A stretch of DNA of 64,000 nucleotides from UBA5314 sp035560815. GTDB taxonomy: Bacteria > Bacillota > Syntrophomonadia > Syntrophomonadales > Syntrophomonadaceae. The stretch lies in the NCBI GenBank assembly GCA_035560815.1, contig DATMYR010000086.1, forward strand, positions 28,502 through 92,501, read 5' to 3'. The position numbers were made by a program, and so were the translations under genes. The notes beneath the pieces are model-generated. The model had not been told where the DNA came from. It was given only the letters and a program-made list of their open reading frames with translations, and did not search any database. This document shows positions 25,495-34,330 of this stretch, in pieces. The stretch's first letter is position 1, and the number at the start of each line of letters is the position of its first letter.

Positions 25495-26682
25495 TTACTC
25501 CTCCTCCAGGACGAAGGTGGTGGCCTCGCCCCGGGCGATTTTACCAGCCTCCCCTTCTTGCATGTAAACCCGAACGATATTGGGGGCGGCCAGAGTCTTG
25601 CGCACTGGTAGCTCAACCGGATCACCCACCTGCACATCTGCCTCCAGAGGAAATTCAACCAGAGCCATCTGCATAAAAACTTTGCCTCTGACCGGATAGG
25701 TCTTTCCTTTCATGGTAACCTGCAAAGTGAATCGCGGGTGGTGGAAGAAAACCAGCACCTGGCGAGCTAATCCTTTCAAGAGGTCCCATAAGCCCGTGGG
25801 GGGATTGGTTATCTGCAAGGTTAGCCCATCGTTAAACCCGGCTGGGATCACTGCAATCAGTGCCGTTTTCCTCATGCGGAAAGTTCTATAATATCCTAGA
25901 TAACTCCCCTTTTCCAGGGTTCGCAGGGATACGATCCGGCTCATGAAACGATAAGGATCTTGTAGGGACAAATGCCGAGGAAAACTCCCCACCGGATGTT
26001 GTCCGGAAAGAAGCGTACCGATGCGTACAGCGTCCATATGCATGTGGGGATATTTTAGAAAAACCGCACTATTGGCACAATGTTTAATTGGGATGTCGAA
26101 TCCTTCTCTTTCCAGTCCTTCCAAAATCTTGGCAAAGCGCCGAAACTGCATTACCGTGTAGCCAGCTGCTCCAGCTGCATCCGCCATATGGGTGTAGATT
26201 CCTTCTATGTATATGTTAGGATAGTCATTTAATTCCCGACAGACAACCAACGCTTCTTCCGTCGTTAAACCAAAACGGCCCAGGCCGGTATCCACCTTGA
26301 TGTGGACGATAACTGGCTGCCTGGTATCGTGGCATCCTTTCAGCAATATGTCGAGATCTCGCGGGGAAGCAATGGTCAAAGTAAGATCATTGTCGAGGGC
26401 TTCCTCCACCTGCTCTTCGCTGATCAGGGGAACAAAAAGCATGATACTGGATCGGATACCTGCCTTACGCAGTTGTAATGCTTCATGCAGAAATGTAACT
26501 GCGAAATAATCCACCCCTTGCTGAACAAGCAGGCGGGCCGTCTCTCCGGCCCCATGTCCGTATGCGTCGGCCTTTAAGACCGCGATGAGCCGCACTTGTT
26601 CATCCAGCAAGGAGCGGATTTGAAGCAGGTTGTTCCTGATTGCCGCTACATCAATTTCTATCCATTTATCAAGGTTTTGCAC
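25495..26682 (-). CDS. Alanine racemase homologue, divergent
   Basis: 395 residues from the GTG at 26682, which overlaps the stop of the FemAB-like gene by one base (TAGTG) behind GGGGGAT. The PLP lysine is present in AVLKADAYGHGA near residue 38. The usual catalytic-Tyr segment SYGRTF appears as GYYRTFRMRK, and IPAGFNDG matches the next block. The normally conserved CMDQ segment reads VFMQMAL, so the Asp is replaced. It may therefore be an alanine racemase or a racemase of another amino acid. Its link to FemAB fits a role in cell-wall peptides. Confidence 0.8.
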   Translation of the reverse strand: MQNLDKWIEIDVAAIRNNLLQIRSLLDEQVRLIAVLKADAYGHGAGETARLLVQQGVDYFAVTFLHEALQLRKAGIRSSIMLFVPLISEEQVEEALDNDLTLTIASPRDLDILLKGCHDTRQPVIVHIKVDTGLGRFGLTTEEALVVCRELNDYPNIYIEGIYTHMADAAGAAGYTVMQFRRFAKILEGLEREGFDIPIKHCANSAVFLKYPHMHMDAVRIGTLLSGQHPVGSFPRHLSLQDPYRFMSRIVSLRTLEKGSYLGYYRTFRMRKTALIAVIPAGFNDGLTLQITNPPTGLWDLLKGLARQVLVFFHHPRFTLQVTMKGKTYPVRGKVFMQMALVEFPLEADVQVGDPVELPVRKTLAAPNIVRVYMQEGEAGKIARGEATTFVLEEE

Positions 26683-27764
26683 TAGCCATCCCCCTGATGC
26701 TGCCGGGCTTTGCGGCGGATTATTTTTTGGTAAAAGGGCATTACCCTGGTCCACAAAAAGTAGAAAAAGGATGAGTAGACCATGTCCCATTCCCCGACAA
26801 ACTCAGTCAACTCTCCATTAAACCCCTTTTTAAAACGATAGAGTCCATACAAAGGATTATCCTCATTGAGATCCCCGGAAACACCGCGGAAATCGTACAA
26901 GGTGCAGCCTTGCTCCCGGGCCCAACGGATCATTTCCCACTGCAAGAGATAGTTGGGCATCACATTACGGGATTCATTGCTGGATGCGCCATAAAGGTAC
27001 CAGGCTTTGTTCCCCAGGGCCAAAGCCAGGGTTCCTGCCACCACCTGTCCCTGGTATTCAGCTAAAAATATTCTGGCATAGCCGCCTTCCACCAAGTAGT
27101 CCCACATCCACTGGAAGTATTCATACCCTCGGACCAGGAAATGATCCCGGGTGGATGTCTCAACTAAGACCTGGTAAAAAGTCCGAAGATCCTCTTCTCC
27201 TATAGCCTCCCGAATTGTGACTCCTTTTTTTACTGCCAGGCGGATGTTATAGCGCCATTTGGTATGCATATTACTCAGCAAAGTCTCTTCTTCAGGTCTT
27301 ATATCCAATCGAAACACAAAATTGGGCTGCACTCCTTCAAAGTCCGTCCCAGTTTGGTTCTGGCGCAGGCCCAGGCTTTGCAGAATATCTTTAAAAGTAG
27401 TGAATTGCCGGGGTATATCCGGATCAATCTTGAGAAATATGGCACCCTCATCCCGGGCTACACGCTGCGCTCCCTCCATCAGTAATCGGCACAGCTCCCG
27501 GCTTTCAATATCCACCACCGGCCCCCGGGGAGAATAGAAGATGCACTTTTTTAGTAGTGGGAGGGGGAGCCGTCGTTTTAGAATCAGCATAGACGCCCGT
27601 ATTTCCCCATCCTCTTCCAGTACCAGAGGCAGCGGTTCCCAACCCATGCCTTTTTTTACCTGACCCCATTCCCACAACTGCAGAAAATGCCCTTTCGGAT
27701 GATCAGCCAGGAAATGATTATAGCGCTCTTTTTCCTTAATATCGATAATGCGGGTTGTGAACAT
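26682..27764 (-). CDS. FemAB/FemX-like peptidoglycan-bridge aminoacyltransferase
   Basis: 360 residues from the ATG at 27764 with AAGGAGGGG just upstream; the frame is open further upstream but without a start that makes sense. The two GNAT-like halves typical of FemAB are visible: QLWEWGQVKKGMGWEPLPL near residue 30 and FLAEYQGQVVAGTLALALGNKAWYLYGAS near 240, then LYDFRGVSGDLNEDNPLYGLYRFKKGFNGE. The family adds amino acids from tRNA to lipid II. It is translationally coupled to the racemase homologue. Confidence 0.88.
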   Translation of the reverse strand: MFTTRIIDIKEKERYNHFLADHPKGHFLQLWEWGQVKKGMGWEPLPLVLEEDGEIRASMLILKRRLPLPLLKKCIFYSPRGPVVDIESRELCRLLMEGAQRVARDEGAIFLKIDPDIPRQFTTFKDILQSLGLRQNQTGTDFEGVQPNFVFRLDIRPEEETLLSNMHTKWRYNIRLAVKKGVTIREAIGEEDLRTFYQVLVETSTRDHFLVRGYEYFQWMWDYLVEGGYARIFLAEYQGQVVAGTLALALGNKAWYLYGASSNESRNVMPNYLLQWEMIRWAREQGCTLYDFRGVSGDLNEDNPLYGLYRFKKGFNGELTEFVGEWDMVYSSFFYFLWTRVMPFYQKIIRRKARQHQGDG

Positions 27765-27786
27765 AAGCCCCTCCTTAAATATCTGC

Positions 27787-27892
27787 TTGGTAGTTTCACC
27801 CAATATGCACGCGGGTATGCCTGGGCAGTTCCTCGGTGCGACTACCCCTTGCGCCCATAAATACCCCTGGGGTGATGGAAGGCGACTACCAA
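27787..27892. ncRNA. Candidate structured RNA between pyrG and femAB
   Basis: Four nested helices enclose about 106 bases: TTGGTAGT/ACTACCAA (27787-27794 with 27885-27892), CACCC/GGGTG (27797-27801 with 27870-27874), GGGTAT/ATACCC (27813-27818 with 27861-27866) and TGGGC/GCCCA (27822-27826 with 27853-27857). On the minus strand it would be the leader of femAB, ending about 20 bases before its start. On the plus strand an extra wobble stem GTGCGA/TTGCGC becomes possible and a terminator lies downstream at 28044. It matches no riboswitch class I can recall. Confidence 0.45.
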
Positions 27893-28043
27893 CCGTATTA
27901 TGGCAAACCCTCATTCCCCCACAGATGGTAATGATTTCGGAGGCCGTTAAGATTCTCGGGCAAATAATCCAGGCACCCATGGCTCTACCAGTGAAGTTCT
28001 TCCGATTAAAGCGCCTGTTATGAATAGGGGAGGGGGTATCGAC

Positions 28044-28067
28044 AGGGACGATGACCGTCCCTTTTTT
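28044..28067 (+). terminator. Plus-strand terminator with no obvious gene
   Basis: AGGGACG/CGTCCCT (7 bp, 5-base loop) is followed by TTTTTT on the plus strand. Both neighbouring genes are on the minus strand, so it ends no known gene. It may end a plus-strand RNA covering the structured region at 27787-27892, or be a REP-like fragment. The rest of 27765-28166 holds no gene. Confidence 0.5.
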
Positions 28068-28166
28068 GAAGTTCGCCCGACACCAGGCAATGGTCTTGGA
28101 ATATTTTATTCCGGCTATCCAGCCATCGGCCAATATGAATCGCGGCCAGACTTTTTCACAGCAACT

Positions 28167-29786
28167 CTAGCGCTCACTGTTCTTGATGCGGCTGTAGGCC
28201 AGGGCATTGCTCACCAGCCCCAAAAACAGCGGATGGGGCCGATTAGGTCGTGATTTGAATTCGGGATGAAACTGGCAAGCCACATACCAGGGATGATCGC
28301 GGAGTTCCACAATTTCCACCAGCCTTCCATCGGGTGACAAGCCACTGATTGTCAGGCCATGAGCCTCTATGATATCCCGATAGTCATTGTTGATCTCATA
28401 GCGATGCCGGTGGCGCTCATCGATTTTGGTCTGCTGGTAGACCTGGTCGGCCAAACTTCCAGGTTTCAGGCAGCAAGGATAAACCCCGAGCCGCATGGTT
28501 CCACCTTTATTGGCCACATTCTCCTGATCGGGCATCAGGTGTACAACCGGGGCTGGACTGTCAAGATCGAATTCGTTGCTGTTGGCTCCTTTCAACTGAC
28601 ACACATTGCGAGCAAATTCAATTACGGCACACTGCATTCCCAGACAAATTCCCAGGTAGGGAATCCGTTTCTCACGAGCATAACGGCAGGTGGCAATTTT
28701 GCCCTCTATGCCTCTTTCTCCGAATCCACCTGGAACCAGGATGCCATCCACCTCTTTAAGAAGTTCTTCGGGACCCAGCTTTTCCACCTGTTCGGCATAA
28801 ACCCACTTGATCTTTACCTCGGCGTTGTATTGGAACCCGGCATGTTTCAAAGATTCAACGATACTAAGATAGGCATCCTGGAGCTTCACATACTTGCCTA
28901 CCAGTCCGATGGTTACTTGCCTATCCAGAGAGTGCACTTTGCGCACCATTTCTTCCCATTCACTTAAATCTGCCTCAGGACAATCCAAACCCAGGCGTTT
29001 TATCACTTCCTGGTCCAGCCTTTCCCGAGCAAGCATTAATGGCACTTCGTAAATAGAATCAGCATCTTTTAACTGGATGACTGCTTCCCGTTCGACATCA
29101 CAAAAAAGGGCCATTTTGGCCTTGAGGTCTTCTGATAAGTCTCTCTCTGTACGACATACCAGGATATCCGGTTGTATTCCGATGCTGCGGAGTTCTTTAA
29201 CGCTGTGCTGGGTGGGTTTGGTTTTCAGTTCACCAGCGGCTTTGATATGGGGAACCAGCGTAACGTGAATATAAAGCACCCGGTCGCGCCCCAGGTCAAA
29301 CTTTAACTGACGAATAGCTTCCAGGAAGGGCAATGATTCGATATCGCCGACCGTTCCCCCTATTTCACTGATGACCACATCGGGATGGGTCGCTTTTTCA
29401 ATGAGAGTGACCCGGTCTTTGATCTCATTGGTAATATGGGGAATTACTTGCACGGTCTGGCCTAAATAATCTCCCCGCCGCTCTTTATCCAATACCGCCT
29501 GATAAATGCGTCCCGTGGTGCAGTTGGCGTAGCGGGTCAGGTTTTCATCGACAAACCTTTCATAGTGTCCCACATCCAGGTCCGTTTCGGCTCCATCTTC
29601 GGTTACGTACACTTCTCCATGCTGGTAAGGGCTCATGGTCCCCGGGTCCACATTGATATATGGATCGAACTTCTGAAGTGCTACCTTCAAACCCCGGTTC
29701 TTTAACAAACGGCCCAGAGATGCCGCCGTTATCCCTTTACCTAATGAAGAAACCACTCCGCCAGTAATAAATATGTATTTTGTCAA
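28167..29786 (-). CDS. pyrG: CTP synthase
   Basis: 539 residues from the TTG at 29786 (GAGGGGG upstream); the upstream open frame is not family sequence. Makes CTP from UTP, ATP and glutamine. The synthetase domain starts KYIFITGGVVSSLGKGITAASL, and the glutaminase domain has the oxyanion segment VPGGFGERG, the Cys nucleophile in YLGICLGMQ near residue 380 and the His/Glu pair in QFHPEFKSRP. The C-terminus is complete. Confidence 0.97.
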   Translation of the reverse strand: MTKYIFITGGVVSSLGKGITAASLGRLLKNRGLKVALQKFDPYINVDPGTMSPYQHGEVYVTEDGAETDLDVGHYERFVDENLTRYANCTTGRIYQAVLDKERRGDYLGQTVQVIPHITNEIKDRVTLIEKATHPDVVISEIGGTVGDIESLPFLEAIRQLKFDLGRDRVLYIHVTLVPHIKAAGELKTKPTQHSVKELRSIGIQPDILVCRTERDLSEDLKAKMALFCDVEREAVIQLKDADSIYEVPLMLARERLDQEVIKRLGLDCPEADLSEWEEMVRKVHSLDRQVTIGLVGKYVKLQDAYLSIVESLKHAGFQYNAEVKIKWVYAEQVEKLGPEELLKEVDGILVPGGFGERGIEGKIATCRYAREKRIPYLGICLGMQCAVIEFARNVCQLKGANSNEFDLDSPAPVVHLMPDQENVANKGGTMRLGVYPCCLKPGSLADQVYQQTKIDERHRHRYEINNDYRDIIEAHGLTISGLSPDGRLVEIVELRDHPWYVACQFHPEFKSRPNRPHPLFLGLVSNALAYSRIKNSER

Positions 29787-29911
29787 TGGAAGCCCCCTCT
29801 TTCCCCAGCCCTGAATAGTACTGAACGTAAGGTAGAAACATTTCATAAATCTCAGGTGGTCTGTCCCTGTAACCTCTTAGAATTTTACTCTCTTTGCCTG
29901 AGCATGGTCAA

Positions 29912-30544
29912 CTAGGACAGGTAGTCCAATACCACTACCCGGCTTTCTCCTTGCAGATCTTCGCTGCTTACTTGCAGAAAAGGCTTTTTTATAACTTTAT
30001 CGAATTTCCTGAGAAAAGCTTCGGCTGGAGCAACGTCCAGCGTGCAAACCGGTGTCTTAAAGTGCATAGGAATAACCACCGGCGGCCGCAGTTGTTGATA
30101 AACCTCCCATGCCCCATCTGCATCGATAGTATAGTTTCCTCCCACCGGCATCAGAAGAATGTCGACCGGCCCCAGGGCGGACAGTTGCTCCTTGATCAGT
30201 ACATGACCCAGATCTCCAAGGTGCACTACATTCATGCCCTCGCTCGATATTGAAAAAATAATATTAGCCCCTCGCTGTTTACCCTTCATCTGGTCATGAA
30301 AAGAAGGAATCCCACGGAAAGTAATGTCCTTCTCCTGATGCTCGCCCACCTGATTCAAAATTTGGGGATTTCCGTTTACCTGCTCGGGGACATTGTGATC
30401 CTTATGACTATGACTGATCGTAATGAAATCAGCTGATTCATAAATGGGTGCATAGCCTACATGGTCACCGAAGGGGTCGGTGATGATCCGTTTCCCACTG
30501 CACTCAATAAGGAAACCGGCATGCCCCAACCACTTGATGATCAT
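29912..30544 (-). CDS. UPF0173 metallo-beta-lactamase-fold hydrolase
   Basis: 210 residues. It has the UPF0173 opening IIKWLGHAGFLIECSGKRIITDPF, the metal motif SHSHKDH near residue 48, and later MPVGGNYTIDADGAWEV and IPMHFKTP. The substrate of this widespread family is unknown. The ATG overlaps the stop of the delta-like gene (ATGA), so the two are translated together. Confidence 0.9.
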   Translation of the reverse strand: MIIKWLGHAGFLIECSGKRIITDPFGDHVGYAPIYESADFITISHSHKDHNVPEQVNGNPQILNQVGEHQEKDITFRGIPSFHDQMKGKQRGANIIFSISSEGMNVVHLGDLGHVLIKEQLSALGPVDILLMPVGGNYTIDADGAWEVYQQLRPPVVIPMHFKTPVCTLDVAPAEAFLRKFDKVIKKPFLQVSSEDLQGESRVVVLDYLS

Positions 30545-30786
30545 TTCGGGGCGACTTTCAACGGACGGTTGGTGTCATAATACCAGTAGCCATCACCCTG
30601 GTAAACCAGCCGGTTGTCCAGATTTAATCGCGTGTACATCGATGATAATGTCACCGGATCCTTTTTTCTACCCATACGATCGGATATCTCTTCAATTAAT
30701 TCCAGGTAATGCATGGCCTGCTGCCTCTCCACCAGGATCTCCACAGCCCAATCGATTTCACTTTTCTTTCCTTGTAACAAGTCCAT
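30541..30786 (-). CDS. RNA polymerase delta-like protein (HARE-HTH domain)
   Basis: 81 residues. The sequence AMHYLELIEEISDRMGRKKDPVTLSSMYTRLNLDNRLVYQGDGYWYY fits the HARE-HTH fold that forms the N-terminal half of RNA polymerase delta (RpoE) of Firmicutes. The long acidic C-terminal tail of Bacillus delta is missing. Position supports the call: Bacillus rpoE stands just upstream of pyrG. Here a UPF0173 gene is inserted between and overlaps it by 4 bases. Whether it binds RNA polymerase is not known. Confidence 0.7.
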   Translation of the reverse strand: MDLLQGKKSEIDWAVEILVERQQAMHYLELIEEISDRMGRKKDPVTLSSMYTRLNLDNRLVYQGDGYWYYDTNRPLKVAPK

Positions 30787-30791
30787 CCCTC

Positions 30792-32474
30792 CTACATCTG
30801 ATCTGGCGCACTTACTCCTAAGATATCAAGCGCATTCTTGATTGTAGCCCGGGTCACATACAACAGTAACAACCGGGCGCTTTGCACTGACTGGTCCTCG
30901 TTCAAAACTCGATGGTGATTATAATAACTATGGAACAACCCGGCCAGATCCAAAACGTAGCGGGCGATTCGGTGAGGAGCTACGGTTCGGGCGGCTACGG
31001 CAACTTCTTCGGGGAAGTCGGCAATCGCTCTCAGCAATGCCATTTCTTCCTCTTCTTTCAGCAAATGGATGTCAATTTCCTTCAAAGGCGGCATATGAAT
31101 TCCATAGGCTGCCGCCTGGCGGAATACGCTGCAGATTCGAGCATGCGCATACTGGACGTAATAGACCGGGTTCTCTTGACTCTGCTGTTTGGCTAGCTCC
31201 ATGTCAAAGTCCAGATGGCTGTCGGGACTCCGCATAACAAAAGAAAATCGTGCTGCGTCTTTGCCCACTTCTTCAATCAGTTCATCCAGAGAAATAGTGG
31301 TGCCAGTGCGTTTGGACATCCGGACCAATGTTCCCCGACGATAAAGCCTTACCAACTGCATAAGCAGGATTTCCAAACGCTCCGGAGCATAACCCAAGGC
31401 CTGTATAGCGCCTTTCATTCGCGCTACATGTCCATGATGGTCAGCACCCCAGATATTAATTACCCAGTCAAAACCTCTATCGAATTTGTTTTTGTGATAA
31501 GCAATATCGGCCGCGAAATAGGTGGGAACACCATTGGCACGCATCAAGACCTCATCCTTTTCGTCACCAAAACGGGTGGATTGAAACCAGAGAGCGCCTT
31601 CCTGCTCATAAACATAGCCGCTATCCTGCAACTGTTTAATGACCGCTTGAACCTGCCCGGTGTCGTGCAGCGTCTTCTCATTGAACCATACATCGTAACT
31701 GATGCCAAAATTGTGAAGGGTGTTCTTGATATATTCCACTTTTTCCTGCAAAGCATATTCCAGCATGGCCTGACGCCGCTGAGGAGATGGCATGTCCAGC
31801 AAGCTGTCCTGGTATCGGGTCATGATGTTTCTTACGGTTTCGATCACATCCTGCCCGGCATATCCATCCTCTGGAAACTGAACATCGAAGCCCTTTAACT
31901 GCAGGTAGCGGGCCTCCAGAGAATGAGCAAAAACATCCACCTGGTTGCCGGCATCATTGATGTAGAATTCACGCTCAACATCAAACCCGGCCCGGTCCAG
32001 AATATTGGCCAGTGTGTCTCCCAATGCTCCCCCCCGCGCGTTACCCATATGTAAATTGCCCGTGGGGTTGGCGCTGACAAATTCGACCTGAACCCTGCTT
32101 CCCCGGGAGGGATTACGTCCGTACTGATCCCCCATGTTGAAAACCAGTTCCGGTATCTCGAAAAGCCAGTCTTTACGAAGGAAAAAGTTGATAAAACCAG
32201 CCCCCGCCACCTCTAGCTTTTCGATTAAATTGACTTGCTCCAGATCGATCAGATTTAGAATGATTTCGGCAATCTGCCTGGGGGCCATGCGCGCCTGGCG
32301 AGCCAGAAGCATTGCAGCATTGCAGGCAAAATCACCATGGCCTTTCTCCCTGGGCACCTCAATGACAAAAGCCGGAAGGCTTTCAAATTGAATCCGCCCT
32401 TCTTTCCGAGCCTCTTCAACAGCTCCCGTCACCAGTTGATGCAGATTATTTTTCAATTTCTCAATCGGATTCAT
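30792..32474 (-). CDS. argS: Arginyl-tRNA synthetase
   Basis: 560 residues, full length. Class I synthetase: the HIGH equivalent is ANPTGNLHMGNARGGALGD near residue 125, and the KMSKS equivalent is VRMSKRTGTTISLDEL near residue 365. The N-terminal additional domain and the C-terminal DALR anticodon-binding domain (PHRIARYVLDLAGLFHSYYNHHRVL) are both present. It is followed after 5 bases by the delta-like gene. No T-box was found upstream. Confidence 0.97.
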   Translation of the reverse strand: MNPIEKLKNNLHQLVTGAVEEARKEGRIQFESLPAFVIEVPREKGHGDFACNAAMLLARQARMAPRQIAEIILNLIDLEQVNLIEKLEVAGAGFINFFLRKDWLFEIPELVFNMGDQYGRNPSRGSRVQVEFVSANPTGNLHMGNARGGALGDTLANILDRAGFDVEREFYINDAGNQVDVFAHSLEARYLQLKGFDVQFPEDGYAGQDVIETVRNIMTRYQDSLLDMPSPQRRQAMLEYALQEKVEYIKNTLHNFGISYDVWFNEKTLHDTGQVQAVIKQLQDSGYVYEQEGALWFQSTRFGDEKDEVLMRANGVPTYFAADIAYHKNKFDRGFDWVINIWGADHHGHVARMKGAIQALGYAPERLEILLMQLVRLYRRGTLVRMSKRTGTTISLDELIEEVGKDAARFSFVMRSPDSHLDFDMELAKQQSQENPVYYVQYAHARICSVFRQAAAYGIHMPPLKEIDIHLLKEEEEMALLRAIADFPEEVAVAARTVAPHRIARYVLDLAGLFHSYYNHHRVLNEDQSVQSARLLLLYVTRATIKNALDILGVSAPDQM

Positions 32475-32782
32475 AGGCTCTTCCCCTCATGTTTGATTTC
32501 TCCCCCATAAACATTCTTGCACCCGGAAACACTTTTGGCAAACGGATCAGTCACATACCGCAAATTTCCCTATACGTAGGAAGCGAGAGTTATGCCATTA
32601 GAACCCGGGCAAAAATCCATCCTGGCTTATTTCTCGAATGATCACCAGACCCAAGAGACTCTCGCATAGATACTTGATATGGGATATCAGGATGTTTAAC
32701 TAGATCAATTCCCACAATTTAGCAACTCCGCCAATAACCGTTCGACCGGCAATCTTTCCTCTATGGTTCTGGCAGAAAGCCC
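32475..32782. other. Intergenic region between the M1 peptidase gene and argS
   Basis: 308 bases without a supported gene. It must contain the end of the peptidase transcript and the argS promoter, but I could not define either. The only feature seen is a separated inverted repeat GCGAGAGT/ACTCTCGC (about 32582 and 32658). There is no T-box motif. Confidence 0.5.
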
Positions 32783-34261
32783 TCAAGCCCCGGGTTTTAC
32801 TTGGAACCATTTATAGAAATACCCATCCATATCCCGGTGCGCTTCTTTTCTAATTACATCGAGAAGGTCCTGAGAATTGGCAATCTTAAACCGGTAATCG
32901 GCAAGATACCTGCGCAGAACTCTATTGACAGTATCCTCACCCAGTTCCTTCTCTAAACCAAACCAAAAGGCTTCTCCACCCGAATAGGCTGTCAAATAAT
33001 AGTCCTGCCGCGAATACATGTCGCGCAGTTCGCGGTCCAGGTTGGTGCCTTCTTGGAGGGCATTGTTGGGTGGTGCAATATTTTCTGTTTTCTGCAGGTA
33101 CTTGTACGCGGAGTAATTCGCTAATCCCTCATCCAGCCACGGTTCCTTAATTTGATCATTTCCAACTATACCATACCACCATTGGTGTGCGACCTCATGA
33201 GCCAGCACAAAATCCGAGTTTTCCTTTTGACCATTCGGTTCCAAGAAATCCTGGCTTAAAAATATCAAGCCGGAATATTCCATGCCATGAAACCCTTTCA
33301 TGGGCACAAACGCAACTTTAAAGTCAGGATAGGGATATGAACCCAGAGAACGGTTGAAATAACGCAATATATCTGTGGTTCGATCCAGGATCGGACCAGC
33401 TTGTTCTTCCTTTGCCTTGGGTACGTAACAATCCACCGTTATCTTATCCATATTTTTCTGTAATACGGTGTAATCATACATAAGTGCCAAAGAAAAGTCA
33501 CGCACATTTTGCGCTTGAATTACGTACGTTTGCCGGCCATTGTCATCAATGATCGGGGTCTTATTAATCCCCGTGCAAACCATGGTATAAAAGTCGGGGA
33601 CATTTAACTCCACCATATAATCTGCACAGGGGAAACAGAAAGGATCTCCAAAAAGTGAATTATACGAATTATGCCAGCCGCTTTCATCGAGAACGTTGAG
33701 CAAGGGGTAGCAATTCCCCAGCATATACACACCGTCCCGGGTTCCATAGCGATATGCCACCCGCGGCACCAGGGCTTTCCATACCAGGTGTATCTCCATC
33801 TTTTGTCCGGGCATCACGTCAACTGGCAGGTAAGCCTGTACCGAGACACCTCCATTGGTATATTCGGCCTTCTGCCCATTGAAGGAAATCTCATCAAATT
33901 CCAGCCACCCCGGGTTGAACCCGGCATAATAAGCTTCGGATGGTGCAGGAGTTCCCTGCATCTGCTGAAAAGCATTTGGGTAGGCTGTAAACCACAAGTC
34001 ATTCAGTGGCTTTCCCGAAGTGTTAGTGGTTGATAGAAGCGTATCCCCATATAGAATGCGTGTGGAAGGGTCAAGATACAAGCGCATTGTATAGCGGGTC
34101 TCCGTAGGTGATGGAAACAGCACGGCAGCACTGTCTGTACTTTTTGGACTCAAGTTTACCGCACTGGTGATAAGCCGGTTCCCATATAATAGGTAGCCGG
34201 CAAATAGAATCCCTACAAAAAAGGTAGCCCAATAAAATTTCATTGTTCTCAAAGCATTCAC
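32783..34261 (-). CDS. Membrane-anchored M1-family metallopeptidase
   Basis: 492 residues. An N-terminal membrane helix (about 8-28) is followed by a beta-rich domain and an M1 catalytic domain: GMEYSGLIFLS stands in place of the usual GAMEN, the zinc motif is LAHEVAHQWW near residue 352, and the third ligand Glu is in LDEGLANYS. The C-terminal helical domain typical of larger aminopeptidases is mostly absent. It probably trims peptides outside the cell. The GTG start at 34261 is uncertain; an ATG six codons later is an alternative. It lies 69 bases after the SLH protein gene. Confidence 0.85.
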   Translation of the reverse strand: MNALRTMKFYWATFFVGILFAGYLLYGNRLITSAVNLSPKSTDSAAVLFPSPTETRYTMRLYLDPSTRILYGDTLLSTTNTSGKPLNDLWFTAYPNAFQQMQGTPAPSEAYYAGFNPGWLEFDEISFNGQKAEYTNGGVSVQAYLPVDVMPGQKMEIHLVWKALVPRVAYRYGTRDGVYMLGNCYPLLNVLDESGWHNSYNSLFGDPFCFPCADYMVELNVPDFYTMVCTGINKTPIIDDNGRQTYVIQAQNVRDFSLALMYDYTVLQKNMDKITVDCYVPKAKEEQAGPILDRTTDILRYFNRSLGSYPYPDFKVAFVPMKGFHGMEYSGLIFLSQDFLEPNGQKENSDFVLAHEVAHQWWYGIVGNDQIKEPWLDEGLANYSAYKYLQKTENIAPPNNALQEGTNLDRELRDMYSRQDYYLTAYSGGEAFWFGLEKELGEDTVNRVLRRYLADYRFKIANSQDLLDVIRKEAHRDMDGYFYKWFQVKPGA

Positions 34262-34330
34262 ACCTGACCATGTAGTTAGAAAAGAGCAGAATGGTTTTAC
34301 CGCGAGGAAGGACCCGGTGCTCCATGCTGA

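Noticed and set aside
27787..27892. Assignment of the structured region to a known riboswitch (cyclic-di-AMP, ZTP) or to SRP RNA
   Set aside because: Only short fragments resemble those consensus sequences (for example GAGGAAC, GCCTGGGCA); the other required motifs are missing.
26682..28133. Longer version of the FemAB-like gene starting near 28133
   Set aside because: The extra N-terminal sequence is not family-like, whereas the ATG at 27764 has an excellent ribosome site.
32475..32782. T-box leader for argS
   Set aside because: No GGGTGGNACCGCG-type motif or terminator/antiterminator pair is present.
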